Below are positions 38,668 to 50,300 of a DNA stretch of 64,000 nucleotides, in pieces (within the stretch, counting starts at the first letter, position 1; each line of letters begins with the position of its first letter). The notes under the pieces were generated by a model. That model did no database searches, had not been told where the DNA came from, and worked only from the letters and a program-made list of their open reading frames with translations. The position numbers and the translations under genes are program-made. The DNA comes from Entophlyctis helioformis (lineage: Eukaryota > Chytridiomycota > Chytridiomycetes > Chytridiales > Chytriomycetaceae), in the NCBI GenBank assembly GCA_025526915.1, contig JAHLKH010000061.1:1-64000 (forward strand), read 5' to 3'.

Positions 38668-40794
38668 TCATCGCCGAAGGAATCGGCGGGCACGCGCCAG
38701 CAGTTTGTGTTTCTCTGTTGCATATCTGGCGTTTGCACCGCACGGCCCATATAAAACCCACGCCAGCCGCCGCCACAGTCGGCGCATTTCACCGAGCATC
38801 GCATTGGAGTGAGTCGAGGGATCGCAGGCGTGGTGGGCAGACAGACAAGGAGGGTCGGCACTTACAGACATGCCAGGACAGCAATGGCGCAGAGACCGCC
38901 GATGCCAATGTGGGCGACGGTCGCGCCGAGACGACCCAGCGAGTCCGTCCACCAATGTGTGGCTGCATAGTGGCTGGCCCAAGTGACCGCACCGGACGCT
39001 GCAAACGCGGCCCACAACAGCAGCCCGCCAGGGACCAGACTGCCCAACGCAAGACGCGTGCGGAACCCTGCCGCCAGCCTGCTCTGCTCATCCGCAGGCA
39101 GCAGCCGACCTGTCTCGTTCTCAAGCGCAAAGAACGAGTGGATAAACGCCGCGCTGAACACGATGCGCATGGCCATGTTGACCGTGTTGGCCACGACAAG
39201 GCCGCTGGTGCCCATGTCGACGACGACGAGGAGCAGGTACGAGACGGCGACAAACACGGCCCAGAAGCCGACCATGAGCACCGACTGCCGGCGGACCACG
39301 CGCTCGTCGCCCACGCCTTGCAGGAACGCTTCCGTGATGCCGTTGATGCCCATGACGGGCACGTACAGGCAGTACACGGCCAGCACGCGCGCGGCTTCCG
39401 GCCCCGACTTGGCAAACAGCAGGCCCAGCAGCGTGCTCGCGTAGTTGGGTGCAAACAGCACAAAGAAGCCGCCGAGGAGGAGATGGAGCTGCACCACCGT
39501 GACGAGATAGTCAAAGACCTCGCGGAGCGTGTCGGCCAGCCGCGGCGACGCGACTGTGTTCGTCAGCGACTTGGAGAAGAAGGCGCGGGACGTCTCTTCG
39601 ACGGGCTGGAAGAGGATGCGCGCGACGAGCGAGCCGAGATCGGACACCATGCGGTAGATGCCTTGGTCGGCGCTGCCGGTGCCGACGGCGACCAGCACGA
39701 TCTTGTCGCCAACCGTCAGCAGGTGCTTGATGAGCGTCTGGAAAAAGAAGGAGACGGCGATGCTGATGTGGTATGGATCCAGGTACCTGTGTCTCGAATA
39801 AAGTGCGTATATGAGAGAGCGTCGCGTGAAGGTGGTGCACGCGGAGATCCGTTGCCACTTACACAGACTTGGGGGTCTTGCTGGCGGTGCCTGCCATAAG
39901 GACAGGCCGCGGGATCAACGACGGCAGCAGGCGGGCATGCACGGCACGACTCGTGTACCCGACAAGCAGCACGACAGCAAACGCAAGCTGTGCATACGCG
40001 TGCGCCATGACGCCCTGTGCGATGCCGATCCTGCCGGATGGCGATGCCTGCTGGGCAGCAAGGAAGAGGGCCAGCGTGGTGATGCACTGCACGACAAAGG
40101 CCGAGCCTTCGGTGCGCACGCGCTCCTTGTACAAGAGGTTGCGCTGGAGCAGGATAAAGGACGGCTCGGCCAGCAGCTCGATGATGGCGGCAGCCAGGTA
40201 GATGAGCCGCGCAGCGTGTGGGAGCGAGACGGCATCGCTGGCCGGGCCGTGCCGAGCAGCTGCCGAGGAAGGGTCGAAGATGGCCAGATACGCGGCGATG
40301 CCGACGCACGCCAGGACGGACGGGATGAGCGCCATGTTGAATGCAAGCTGGTTGGCCATGGCCATCGTCGATGTGGCCGTGGAAGACGTCGAAGACTTGG
40401 ACGTCGTGGCAGTTGCAGGCAGCAGTTGCAGCAGCCGAGGGATTGCGCAAGAGGGCCATGCGGATGCTCTCGCGCGAGACAAACAGCACGGTGGCGGACA
40501 CAGCTCGAGCTGCAGCACAAAGCCCATGGTCTCGAGCGGCGACAGGCGGGTCAGGAACACGTTGAGGCCAAAGGTCAGCGCGCGGGTCAGCAGCTGCTGC
40601 ACGAGCATGTACGCCGTGCCGCTGAACGTGGACGCAAGACTGTCGCTGGGCCCGCTGTCGCCGCTGTCGTTGTGGTCGTCGTGGTCCTTGTGGTCGTCGT
40701 GGTTGTGGTTGTGTGCACGGCCGTCGTGGCCGTCGTGGCCGCCATGGCCGTCGTTGTTGCCACTGCGCACTCGTTGCCGCGGCTTTGGCGGCAT
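38668..40794 (-). CDS. RFT1: RFT1 family ER membrane protein
   Basis: RFT1 is needed for dolichol-linked Man5GlcNAc2 to serve N-glycosylation at the ER; it belongs to the MOP flippase-like fold. The start at 40794 gives a hydrophilic His/Asp-rich extension, then helices with GTAYMLVQQLLTRALTFGLN, FVLQLELC and VLFVSRESIRMALLR. Further blocks are ELLAEPSFILLQRNLLYKER, YLDPYHISIAVSFFFQTLIKH, GDKIVLVAVGTGSADQGIYR, VARILFQPVEETSRAFF, VYCLYVPVMGINGITEAFL. The second half is open as one exon from about 39790 to 38862. A short terminal exon ending KHKLLARARRFLRR (38668) fits the basic C-terminus, though the join is off phase by one. A frame change occurs near 40430-40520. Confidence 0.88.
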
Positions 40795-40934
40795 CTCCGA
40801 ATGTTGGCAAAGGTGGGGGCGAGTGAACGAGCAGGCAGCTGGCAGACAGACAAGCTGGCAGACAAGCTGGCAGACAGGCAGCCAACGCTCTGCTGACGGG
40901 CTTTGCGTGCTGCGCCTGACAGACACCGACGCAG

Positions 40935-43818
40935 ATGGCTCCACAGACGGCACCGCAGGCCAAGCCGTCCCGCCAGGACCTGCAGGCGCAAGTCGACGAC
41001 ATCACAGCCAGTAGGTGGCGTCCATGACTTGAGGGGCTTGGATGGCTTGAAGGACGGCCACAACAGCTACGGCGAGGCGAGGCGAGAGGCTGACACCTGC
41101 CGCCCGCACTCGCACCGCCGACAGAGCTGCAGAGCACCACGCTGGACGCTGCGCTGTTCATCGAGCGCGGCCACGCCCACGAGCAGCTCGGCGTGCTCGA
41201 CAAGGCGTTTGCCGACCTGCGTGCGGCGCTGACCTACGACCGAGACAACGCCGTGGCCCGTGCGTCGCTGGAGCGGGTGCTGCGCGCCATCCAGGAGCAG
41301 CAGGCCCGCAGCATCGACACGCTGCACGATCTGGTGCGGCTGGCGGCCGCTGAGCCGGAGTCGGCATCGGCATCGGCATCGGCATCGGCATCGGCAGCAG
41401 AGTCGGCGGCCCAGACACACAGCCGCCGCATCGAAGCCGCCACCAGGCTCGCTGCGCTGACGGCCGAGCCCAAGGCGGCCATGCAGGTGGTGCTGGACGG
41501 CGGCTTCGAGCTGCTCGTCGATGCTGTTTCCATGGAGGCCGCGGCCGATGTGGCCGGCAGCCCCGAGTCGTCGCTGCGTCTGCTGCTGCTTCGCACGATC
41601 GCCAACATTGCGGCTCTGCCCGACGCAGCCGCCGCATGCAGCAAGTGTTTCCTGCGCGGCAACGGCGGTGGTCTCGATCTCTTTCTTGGATCTCTGGCTT
41701 CGCCGGATGCACCCAACAACGCATCGCGGCCTCACTGTCTACGCTGTCAAAGCAGCCGTCGCCCAGTGTTTTGGCCGTTCAGGCAGCAGCAGACAGTGTC
41801 GCCGTTGTGATCGCCAATGCCGCAAAAGGCCTGCAGGATGGCGAGCCGATTCTGTCTGCACAGCGCGCGTCGCTGCTGCTCCGCGTATTGGCTGCACGGT
41901 GCGCGACACAGTATCCCGTCCACGTCCAGCGCGCATCGCTGCTGCGCTCATCAAGGCTGTCTCTACGCAGGAAATAGCGCTCGCTCTGTTCAAGCTGGCC
42001 GAGTTCGTCCACGTGTTCCGGCATGTCGCCGACCAGGACGAGCGCTTCGCCTCGCTTGTGTCTGCCCTGCTGTCGCGTGCTTTGAGCACATGGACGCCAA
42101 GAACGAGACGCTGTCCAGAGCGCGTTCCACAAGACCATTGAAAGCTGGCTCAATGCGAGTGACAGCTCCACGCGCTCGTGTGGCCTGCTTGGCATCGCCC
42201 GCTGTTCGAGGCACGCCCGCAGTATGGCGCATCGCTGCTCAAGACAGCCGGTGTCCTGGACACCATCATGGACGTTATCGAGCTCGAGTACGAGCACGTG
42301 CAGTTGAACACTCTCCGGATGCTGGTCAGTGCATGCAACGAGCCCGAAACCGCCAAACTCGTTGCCATGCGGTGCGCGCCGTTCTTGTTCAAGCATTACC
42401 GCCAGCCACGCAACGCTGCGTTCCAGTCCACCGCGTCGCTGGCCCTCGTCAAGCTCATGATGACCGAAAGGAGCATTCTGGACGAGCTCATGCGCGGCGA
42501 GGGCGGCAGCCAGCTCGCCGTTGACTTTTTCATCAAGACGCTGCAGGCCTCTGCATCGACCAGCCGCGACAAGGCGGTTGCTGTCGAGGCGCTCACGTAT
42601 CTCTCTGTGCAGGTCGTTGTCAAGGAAAAGATTGCGGCGGCACCAGAGGTGGTCAGGGCCATGCATGCCATGTGCGTGGCTGCCAACGAGGACCGCGGCA
42701 CGCTGTATGGTGTTGCGGCGCTCCTGTCCAACGTGACTGCGTACCGCAAGCGGCTGTCTGCCGAGGAGGAGCAGGTGCGCAAGCTCAAGGCGTTTGCAAA
42801 CAACCCCAATAAGCAGGCAGGACAGGCCGCAGGGGCAGCAACAGGAGCAGCAACAGGAGCAGCATCATCCGACGACTTGGACGAGTATGATCATCCGCTG
42901 AACCAGGACGAAGCCGTTGCCAAGCGAGTTCGGCGACTGGTGGCGTCTGCCGGACTTCTCCAGACCGCAGGCCTGCTTGCCAAGTCGGACAGCCTTGCCG
43001 TCCGAGACGCCGTGTCGCGCGTGTACCTGAGCGTGGCAACCGACACGGATCTGCGCGGTGCACTTGTGCAGCAGGGCGGCTGCCGTGCACTGCTCAGCCT
43101 GGCGACCCACGGCTCAGACGAGGGCATGCTGACGGCCGCCCACGCGCTCGCCAAGACGGCCATCACGACGGATCCCAACCTGGCGTTCAAGGGCCAGTCT
43201 GTGTTTGAGGCGGTGCGGCCTCTTATCGCGCTGTGCCGGGGAAAGCTGCTGTTGAGGCAGTTTGAAGCCCTGATGGCGCTCACGAACCTTGCGAGCATGA
43301 ACGACGATGTGCGCGCGCTGGTTGTGCGCGAGGGCGGGCTGCCCGTGATGGAGGAGCTCCAGTTCTCCGACCATGCCATGGTCCGCCGGGCCGCGACCGA
43401 GGCCATCTGCAACATGGTGTACCACCCTGCCGTGTTTGAGCAGTACGCGCGGCCAGGCGCGTCGTCACGGCTCAAGATGATGGTGGCGCTCTCGGACGCG
43501 GAGGATTTTGCCACGCGGCGGGCGGCGTCGGGTGTGCTTGCGGTGCTGTCGAGCGACGCTGCCGCTGCCAAGGCGATTGGCGAGCAGCCACGCGCAGCCG
43601 AGATTGTGGTCGGGCTGGTTGCGGACCAGAGTGTGGAGCTGCAGCACCGCGGAGCCGAGACGGTCAAGAACATGGCGCTGGCCGACCGCGGGCTGCTTGG
43701 GCGGCTGATTGGCGCCGGTGCGGTGCAGGCGCTTGCGCGGCTTGTAGACGAGGGCGACGAGACGGTGGTGCAGACGGCCATTGACGCTCTGCAAGCCATG
43801 GCCGCGAAATCGACATAA
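40935..43818 (+). CDS. UNC-45/She4/CRO1-type myosin chaperone (UCS domain)
   Basis: UCS proteins fold and stabilise myosin motor domains. Exon 1 is 40935-41010 (MAPQTAPQAKPSRQ); a second exon runs from 41125. Near 41140-41290 one or two TPR-like helices are seen (AALFIERGHAHEQLGVLDKA, FADLRAALTYDRDN). The remainder is armadillo-repeat UCS domain, open from 42178 to 43818: ALVKLMMTERSIL, AVEALTYLSVQVVVKEKI, GVAALLSNVTAYRKRL, SRVYLSVATDTDLRGALVQQ, LMALTNLASMNDDVRALVVREG, AATEAICNMVYHP, AETVKNMALADRGL. Between 41690 and 42180 the coding frame moves through all three phases, requiring several single-base indels. Ser/Ala repeats occur at 41364-41400. Confidence 0.87.
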
Positions 43819-43867
43819 GCAATGAACAGATCAAATGCCACGAGTGTCAGTTCATGTGGTAAAGTAA

Positions 43868-44900
43868 GTCGCTGTGCCACTCCGGCCGGCACGACACCTA
43901 TTGCATTCAGACAGCAAAGCATGCCGATCCAAACGTCTCAGCAGGCGAGAGAGCCTTTTGGGATCTGCGCTGCCATGTGTACTGCACGCCATTCCTCAAT
44001 GCACGGGTACGTTTTCTCTGTATCTGGATGCCCATTGACACGGCCGCCAAGCTGCTTGATTGCCTGCTGATTGCACTGGATGGCATGGTGGCATGGCATT
44101 CCACAGAAGGTCAAGGCCAAGCGGTTCACCATGCACAGCAACAGCATGTCTATTCGCGGAAACGCTCTTGAGGGCATCATGAAGCTGGCAGGATCGACCA
44201 CTGGCAAGCGCGCATCTCGTGCGTCTCAAGGCCTCCCTGTCGGCAACCCAGAGAAGGACATTCCCGTTGTGTGGGCTTTTGGCATCGACTTTACAGGCCA
44301 AGGTGGCAGGCACGCTGTGTTTGAGAGGTTTCTCATCAGGCATCTGCGGTCGTCTGGATATGCCTATGTGCGTCTGATGCCACGCTGTCCATCCATCCAT
44401 CCATCTGTGCACCAACTGACACACGATCATGCACACACACACACACACACACACACAGATCTACCGCTGCAATGAGAACCTGACCAGCCAGATGTGCCCG
44501 CAGTGCAAGCAGCGGATCCCAGACAAGAACCGCACCAACCTGCGACGCTACGAGTGCATACCATGCGAGACTGTCTACCACCGCGACGTGCTTGGGGCCA
44601 CCAACATCGGGATGGTCGCACTGTGGCATCTGCTCTTTGGACACCGGCCGCTCTACTTGACGCACACCAAGCCACAGCAATCCAGCCACGCAAGCGCACC
44701 TCGACAGCATCGCGGCAATGCATATCTCCATCCAGCTGCGAGCACGCGACGCTCCATTTCCCTTCAAGTCGCATGTAACCTCATTGGATCAGATCATGCT
44801 GCCGTCCTGCTGCGTTCAAGACACGAACCTGCCAGCGTGTGATGTGCGGGCTTCCATTCGACGCCTCTTGTGTTGTATCCAATTCCAAAACGCTTGGTAA
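43868..44900 (+). pseudogene. Fanzor (TnpB-like RNA-guided nuclease), right copy, 5'-truncated
   Basis: Exons at about 43868-44006, 44107-44367 and from 44459 correspond to those of the left copy, with introns of 100 and 91 nt. It retains NENLTSQMCPQC (RuvC-II Glu plus zinc CxxC), CIPC and HRDVLGATNI (RuvC-III Asp). The first exon of the left copy (YGVSSILVDLRDF) is missing: clear similarity ends near 43868, with only faint resemblance back to about 43827. The frame is broken near 43905 (between PAGTTPIAF and the ERAFWDLRC segment), and two bases are missing near 44670 so the C-terminus changes frame and stops at 44842. It is likely inactive. Confidence 0.75.
44430..44458. repeat. (CA)n microsatellite in Fanzor intron
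   Basis: A CA tract that runs directly into the AG acceptor of the last Fanzor intron; counterpart of the GT tract at 5341-5369. Confidence 0.9.
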
Positions 44901-45589
44901 TCAGATGGGTTTCCCATGGCATCAGTTTGAAGCATTTGCCCCTGCTGATGCGTCATGGGTTTGGCATGCAAACATCATTCAATCTTCTGCATTATGTATA
45001 GTGGTAGAGTATAGATAGTCTGACTGACAGGACGCGCTTGGCGTGATCGATGGACTGATCGTGTCGCAAGCAGAGAATAGAGCCGAGATGGCACACAGAA
45101 CGAGCTTGTGTGGAGCGACATATCGCACAACCGCCCACTTGGAGCTGTCGACTGGTCGAGGCGGAGGCGGAGAAGAAGGGCCAGAGTCCTGGGCGAGCCC
45201 GCGGGCCGCAGCATTGGCCGTATGATGGACTTGTCGCAAGCACCTTCCGTCAATGTCGCGCAGCAGCATGGCGAGCGACGCAAGGGCGTCGTCAAGGCAG
45301 GCGAGGCAACAGCCATCGATCGTGGAGCATTCGCAGTCGGCGGTGACTGCAACGGGAGGCGTGGGTCTGATGCTGCGAGTGGAATGACCCGAGGAAGTTC
45401 CTTCGGGACTCTCACTGGCGCACAGGCCACACGCAGCACGGCAGATACCGCTCATGACCACAAGACTCCACGACAAGGAGGATAGCCTCGTCCATGATGA
45501 GCATAGCCAGGAGGTTGAGCAGGACGAGACGGGCGTTGTACTGCAGCAAGACGGGAGGGTGCAGGCGGAGGTGTCAGCCAAGAGCAGCT
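44901..45589. other. Gene-free stretch inside right arm
   Basis: Counterpart of 4241-4894. Open frames on either strand differ between the arms through indels that are not multiples of three, and no family is recognisable. No supported gene. Confidence 0.5.
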
Positions 45590-46060
45590 CGCAGAACACA
45601 CGAACATGAACGGGCAAGGCTGGACGCGCTCGCGAAACTCCGACAAGCGTGCAAGCCACACGCTCAGCCACCCAGTCCGCCGCCTCGTGAGCCACGCCGG
45701 CATGCTCAGCGAGGAGGGAGGCAGGCAGCAGGCAGAACGAGTGCACAGACTGCGAGACTGTGCCCTACCGAGCCGTGCGTGGGACCACCAGCATGGGAAT
45801 GGCCGCATTGCGGCATCTGGTGTTGGACATCTGTCCAGACAGCCAGGATCAAGCCACGATGACGCACTGGGCCGGCCCCGTCAAGCCAGAGGCAGGTGCA
45901 GGGAGAGGCTCAGCAGGAGGCTTGCCATCCAGCCAGCCAGCAGTTGGACGCATTGCTTTTGAGCCAGAGATGCTCCCGATCGACGCTATACACCGCATTG
46001 GTGGATGTGGCATACTCGCAGGTGTGCGTCGCCCACTGGCCATCCATGCTGGCTGGTGAC
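45590..46060 (+). pseudogene. Decayed Fanzor C-terminal fragment, right copy
   Basis: Reading 45745-45830 gives CTDCETV, then YRAVRGTTSMGMAALRHLVL, the second zinc pair and RuvC-III region with the catalytic Asp replaced by Ala, as in the left arm. The upstream part is out of frame and the first zinc pair is not recognisable. It lies about 0.7 kb downstream of the better preserved copy and in the same orientation, so two Fanzor insertions of different age sit in tandem. Confidence 0.7.
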
Positions 46061-46118
46061 TCTGTGGTCATTGCATGATTCGCAGGCCATGCAATCATGA
46101 ATGCACATGTCATCGTCT

Positions 46119-47297
46119 TTATTGCTGCATTGCAGTGCCAGATGCAGTGCCAGATGCAGTGCCAGATGCAGTGCCAGATGCCGCCCTGCCAAACTGCTGC
46201 AGGGCCAGAGCGAGAGCGAGTGTGGGAGCGAGTGTGAGTGCGAGGGCAGGTGCAGAGGGATGCCCAGACGCGAATGGCCCGCTCACCATGACCAGCGGCC
46301 GGCTGTGCAGCACCGCGCCGTGCAGAGCGTCGAGCGCCGTCTCGGCCAGAGCCACCGACGGCAGCGTCACAAACGCCTGGCCCTTCATGCGGCCCTCGCG
46401 CATCAGCCGCACGTGGATGCCGTTGAGCGTGTCGTTGCGCGTGTCTGTGTGAGCAGCCAGCGTGGCACGGAACAGAGCCAGCAGATCGGCATCGGTCGTG
46501 CGTCTGTGGTCAATGTTCTTGACAAAGAGCGTGGCAGACGGCACGCCGCGGCTGTAGTTGCGGTACGCAGGGAGTGCATCCAGCTCAGCCTGGGACGCCC
46601 TTGCTGGCTGTGGTTGTTGTGCTTGTTCTCTGGCTGTTGCGATTGTGGTGCTGTGGGTTGTTCTGGCTGTGGCTGTGGCTGTGGCTGCAAGGACCGAGAC
46701 GACGGAGCGACGCGAGCGACGTCGAGTGGATGCGGATCTGGATGGGCCGCTGCTGCTGCTGCTGCTGCTGGCTGGTGGCGGCTGGTGCACGCGGCGTTGG
46801 TGCTGGCGGGGCAGCTGTGCGGTGGCAGCGATGGACTGCGCTGGCTGGTGTGCGTGGCTGCTGCTTGAGTCGCTTGGCGGCATGCACGCTCGATGCCATC
46901 TGCGCGTCGTCGTCGCTCTCGCTCTCGTCGTTGTGGCCCGCCGGTCGCTTGCGGCGTGTGGGAGCTGCTGCAACGGCTGGCCTGCAGGCCCACCACACGG
47001 GCCACACAGGCCAGCCAGGCCAGCTCTTGCAGATGCCACAGACGCCACAGACCTGCCAGACGCAGCGGGCGAGGGGAACGGCAGCCACGGCGGCGGCAGC
47101 GCCATGCGGTTCATGACGTGCAGCACGGCGACGTACAGCGCCGGCACCGCACGCATGGCGGCCGCCACACGGCCGAGCACGGCGTCGCTGGGCGGCGGGT
47201 AGCGGTACAGCAGCGCGGGGCTGCCCAGGCAGGCGCTCGTCTGGACATTCGCCGTCGTTGTCTTTACAGTCGTGGTCGCTCTGTTGATCGTCGCCAT
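46119..47297 (-). CDS. RNPC3: U11/U12 snRNP 65 kDa-like protein (RNPC3), right copy
   Basis: This copy stays open through the whole gene, from MATINRAT (47297) to GTAMQQ and the stop (46119), about 392 codons without an intron. It contains LYRYPPPSDAVLGRVAAAMR, VPALYVAVLHVMNRM, LPPPWLPF (47060-47215), a Ser/Gln/Arg-rich linker, and the C-terminal RRM (about 46250-46560): YRNYSRGVPSATLFVKNI, RLMREGRMKGQAFVTLPS. That RRM in RNPC3 binds the 3' hairpin of U12 and U6atac snRNA. The family's N-terminal RRM is absent, and the upstream region is occupied by the divergent eIF4G start 90 bp away. The C-terminus is a GTAS repeat from a 12-base tandem unit. Probably the functional copy. Confidence 0.82.
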   Translation of the reverse strand: MATINRATTTVKTTTANVQTSACLGSPALLYRYPPPSDAVLGRVAAAMRAVPALYVAVLHVMNRMALPPPWLPFPSPAASGRSVASVASARAGLAGLCGPCGGPAGQPLQQLPHAASDRRATTTRARATTTRRWHRACMPPSDSSSSHAHQPAQSIAATAQLPRQHQRRVHQPPPASSSSSSSGPSRSASTRRRSRRSVVSVLAATATATARTTHSTTIATAREQAQQPQPARASQAELDALPAYRNYSRGVPSATLFVKNIDHRRTTDADLLALFRATLAAHTDTRNDTLNGIHVRLMREGRMKGQAFVTLPSVALAETALDALHGAVLHSRPLVMVSGPFASGHPSAPALALTLAPTLALALALQQFGRAASGTASGTASGTASGTAMQQ

Positions 47298-47387
47298 CTC
47301 AGCATGCCAGATCTTGGGCAGAGAGAGCAACGTGAGCAACAAGCGCCGTGGCGGACCTGACAGCCGCAACAAGCAGCAGGGCCAGCA

Positions 47388-50300
47388 ATGCCCACGTCCC
47401 ACTACTCCAATGCACCTGGACAGGCACCGGCACCAGTGCCGATCTCGACACCAGCCCCCCTTGCCACCGCGTCTGCTCCGACGTCGTCTGCATCGGCTGC
47501 TGCCAAGGGAGCTCCCCATCCGACACGCCCCGCCTCGATGGGTGCATCTCCAAGCACCACGGCTGGCGGCGTCTCTGCTGGAAAGCATGTCCAGCAAGGC
47601 CAGTCGGCTTCTGCAAAGTACGTGCCATTCAGCCATTCCGCCAGCCTTGCTGGACATGCATGCATATGGACGTTGCTGACCTGTGCCTGCTTGGAAACAC
47701 GCTTGCGTCATCGACATGTGTGCGCGCTGGACGGCCAAAACTCGCTCGTGCGTGTGCTCGCACACCTGTTGCGTCACTGCATGACATCAACCCGCCGCGC
47801 TCTTCTGACTGGCAGGCCGGTCCGGTTCAAAAACAATCAGATGCCAAGTGGGTGCTTTGCCAACCGTGCTCGTTTGCCGCTGTTTGCCCCACATCCCTCT
47901 AAAAGCGCAGCGTTTCCCACCAATCCACAATCCTGATTGTCTCTGCGCGCATCGACACGACACTCTTACCTTGCGATTGTATCTGTTCCCATCCACACGA
48001 TAATCTTGTCGATAATGCCGAACCACTCCGCATCAAGACGGCGACGACAGCGACGGCGCCAAGCCCGCCAAGATGCCATGCGCGCAGATTCTCAGCCCAC
48101 GTCCGGCTCGTTTGCCCCCGCCACCGACCAGTCCGAGCCTGCCTCGTCTGCCACAGGCATCAGTGTCCAGGTTGGTGTCTTCTTGTGTCTTTTGTGTCTT
48201 CTCGCGCCATCGCCCCCGTTGTTCTTTGAGCGCTCGCCGCGTCCCGAGCTGACACGCGTCCATTCGCCGCTTGGCAGGCGTCGCTTCCTGTCACTGCCCC
48301 CACAACGGCAAGCGGCGCGTCCCTCCTGCCGCACCAGCCTCCGCCGCCGCACGACGCCTGCCGCAGGCTCTTCTGGTTCGGCCTCTACTGTGGCATCTGA
48401 CTCTGCCCCCAGCGTCGCTGCTCCCGCCGATACCTCGCATGCCGCATCTGCAAATGGCCAGCCACACATCCCCGCGTCTGGCATGACAGAACCGCACGCA
48501 AGCCACACGGATCTGCCCCCGCATCCCGGCCCAAACGCGTCGGCCGTTGCAGCTGCTGACGCGACGGCCGCCATCCCCGGATCGTACACTGGCGTTCAGT
48601 ACTATGCCAACGCTCCTCCCCAGCATCCCCAGCATCCACAGCGTCCCCAGGGCGGCTTCCAGCCTCGCCCACAGCAGCCGGCGGCCACCACCACCAGCAG
48701 TCGTACCACCACAATCCAAACAACGGCCCTATGCTTCCCCCTCACAACCAGCAGGCCCCGCCACCGAATGTTTCTCAGTTCCGTCCTCCCACTGGTCCGG
48801 TGCCTTTCCACCACGTACAAGGGCCGATCCCCGCACATCCTGGTGCGTATCCGATGATGCAGATGTCCCCTGGCCAGCAGGTTTACTGGAACGCGCAGCA
48901 GTACCAGCAGCAGCCGCACGGCCCTGCCGCTGGCTTTTATCCGCCCCCAACGTACTACACTACGCACCCAAGTTACCAGCGCAGCACGGATGGCTCATGG
49001 GTCATTCTTCCACGCAGCCCATCCCTGCGCCGATGCACATGCAGCATCCCATTCCCAGTGGACCCGTGGTGATGCCTGTTCCTGGCGGTCAGCAGTTTGA
49101 GCAGCCCCCCACTGCCGGCGCGTTCATGCTGTCCATCCCGCGCAAGTCAAGCGCATTGAAGATCGTGAACCCTGTCACGCACGAGGAGGTCAAGATCACG
49201 GGCACTTGGCCCCTGCTCTCTGCTGCCACGACGCCGCTGTCTGCTGGCGCAGTCGATGCCGCCTCGCGTCCCGACGACTCAAATCGACAGAGGTTACCGT
49301 GACGGCTGCATCGCCCCAGCCCGCATCTGTGGATGTCCCTGCAACAAGTGGCGTGGCAGCCTTCGAGCTTCCCACGCCTGGCTCGGCCGCAATCCATCAC
49401 GGATCCCGAGTCCATGCCCCCGTTCTTGAGGACCCCGCGACGGATGAGACTCTGGTGCCCAACTCGCCGGCTGACGGGATCACGGACCTCCCATGGATCC
49501 TTCTTCGGAACCTTCTTCCGGCACTCCTGCGGTGGAAGCACCCGTCGTCGATGCTTCAGACGAGGCTTTCTCGACCGACCCGCCCGCTTCTCCGCAAGTG
49601 GACACTGCCGTTCCCCCACAGGATCGCCCGACTTCCCCTGTTGAGGATCTGCCGGCCCGTCCGGCGTCACCCGTCCAGGCAGAGGAGTCTGCAGCTGTCG
49701 TCGAGGCCGAGCAGCAGATGGTCGATGAAGCAGAGGCTTCAATGCCAAAACGCGACCGCTCCGCGTCGCCATCTCGCAGCGAGCGTGGACGATCGCCTGC
49801 ACCAGAGGAATCGCCCATCCAGCAGAGGTCCACAGCCGCCGTCGATGCTTCGACCGCACGAGAGACCGCTGCAAAGCAGCAAGAGGTGGCTTCAACTGCA
49901 ACCACGGACGCGAAACCCCCGCTCATGCCGTCGCCTTCTCGCTCTTGCTCTCCAGTGAAGCAGGTTGCCAAGGCGACTGCCGCCGTCGCGGTTGAACCCA
50001 CAAACGCCGCAGTGCATGAGCAGCTCGAGGAGGGCGAGATCCAAGAGGAGCCCAAGGTTTCGCCTGCCACCAACAACGCGGCTCTCCCTCGCCCTGCAAC
50101 TAGCACGCTGACCAGCACCGAAGGCGTCAACTACCCGACCGAGCTGGCTTCTTTGCTGCCCGATCTGTCGGCCAGCACCATTCGATACGATATGCAGTTT
50201 ATGTTGGCCCTCAGTTGCGTGAAGGTGATGCCGGCTGATGTCTGTCCAGCCGCCGCCGAAATCCTGCACGACACCACCTCTCATCGCGCTCCTGCTGCCA

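Larger units (their letters stand above)
43868..49769. repeat. Right arm of the large inverted duplication
   Basis: This is the reverse complement of the left arm (1-5930). It begins about 50 bp after the UNC-45 stop, inside a Fanzor exon, and pairs as far as the left window edge allows (49769 with position 1). Unlike the left arm, its eIF4G is followed by the complete 3' part of the gene. Small indels distinguish the arms throughout, and microsatellite lengths differ. Confidence 0.93.

Noticed and set aside
40676..40800. His/Asp-rich GT/CG triplet stretch as a possible separate metal-binding gene
   Set aside because: It is in frame with and continuous into RFT1 helices, so it is the N-terminal extension of that protein.
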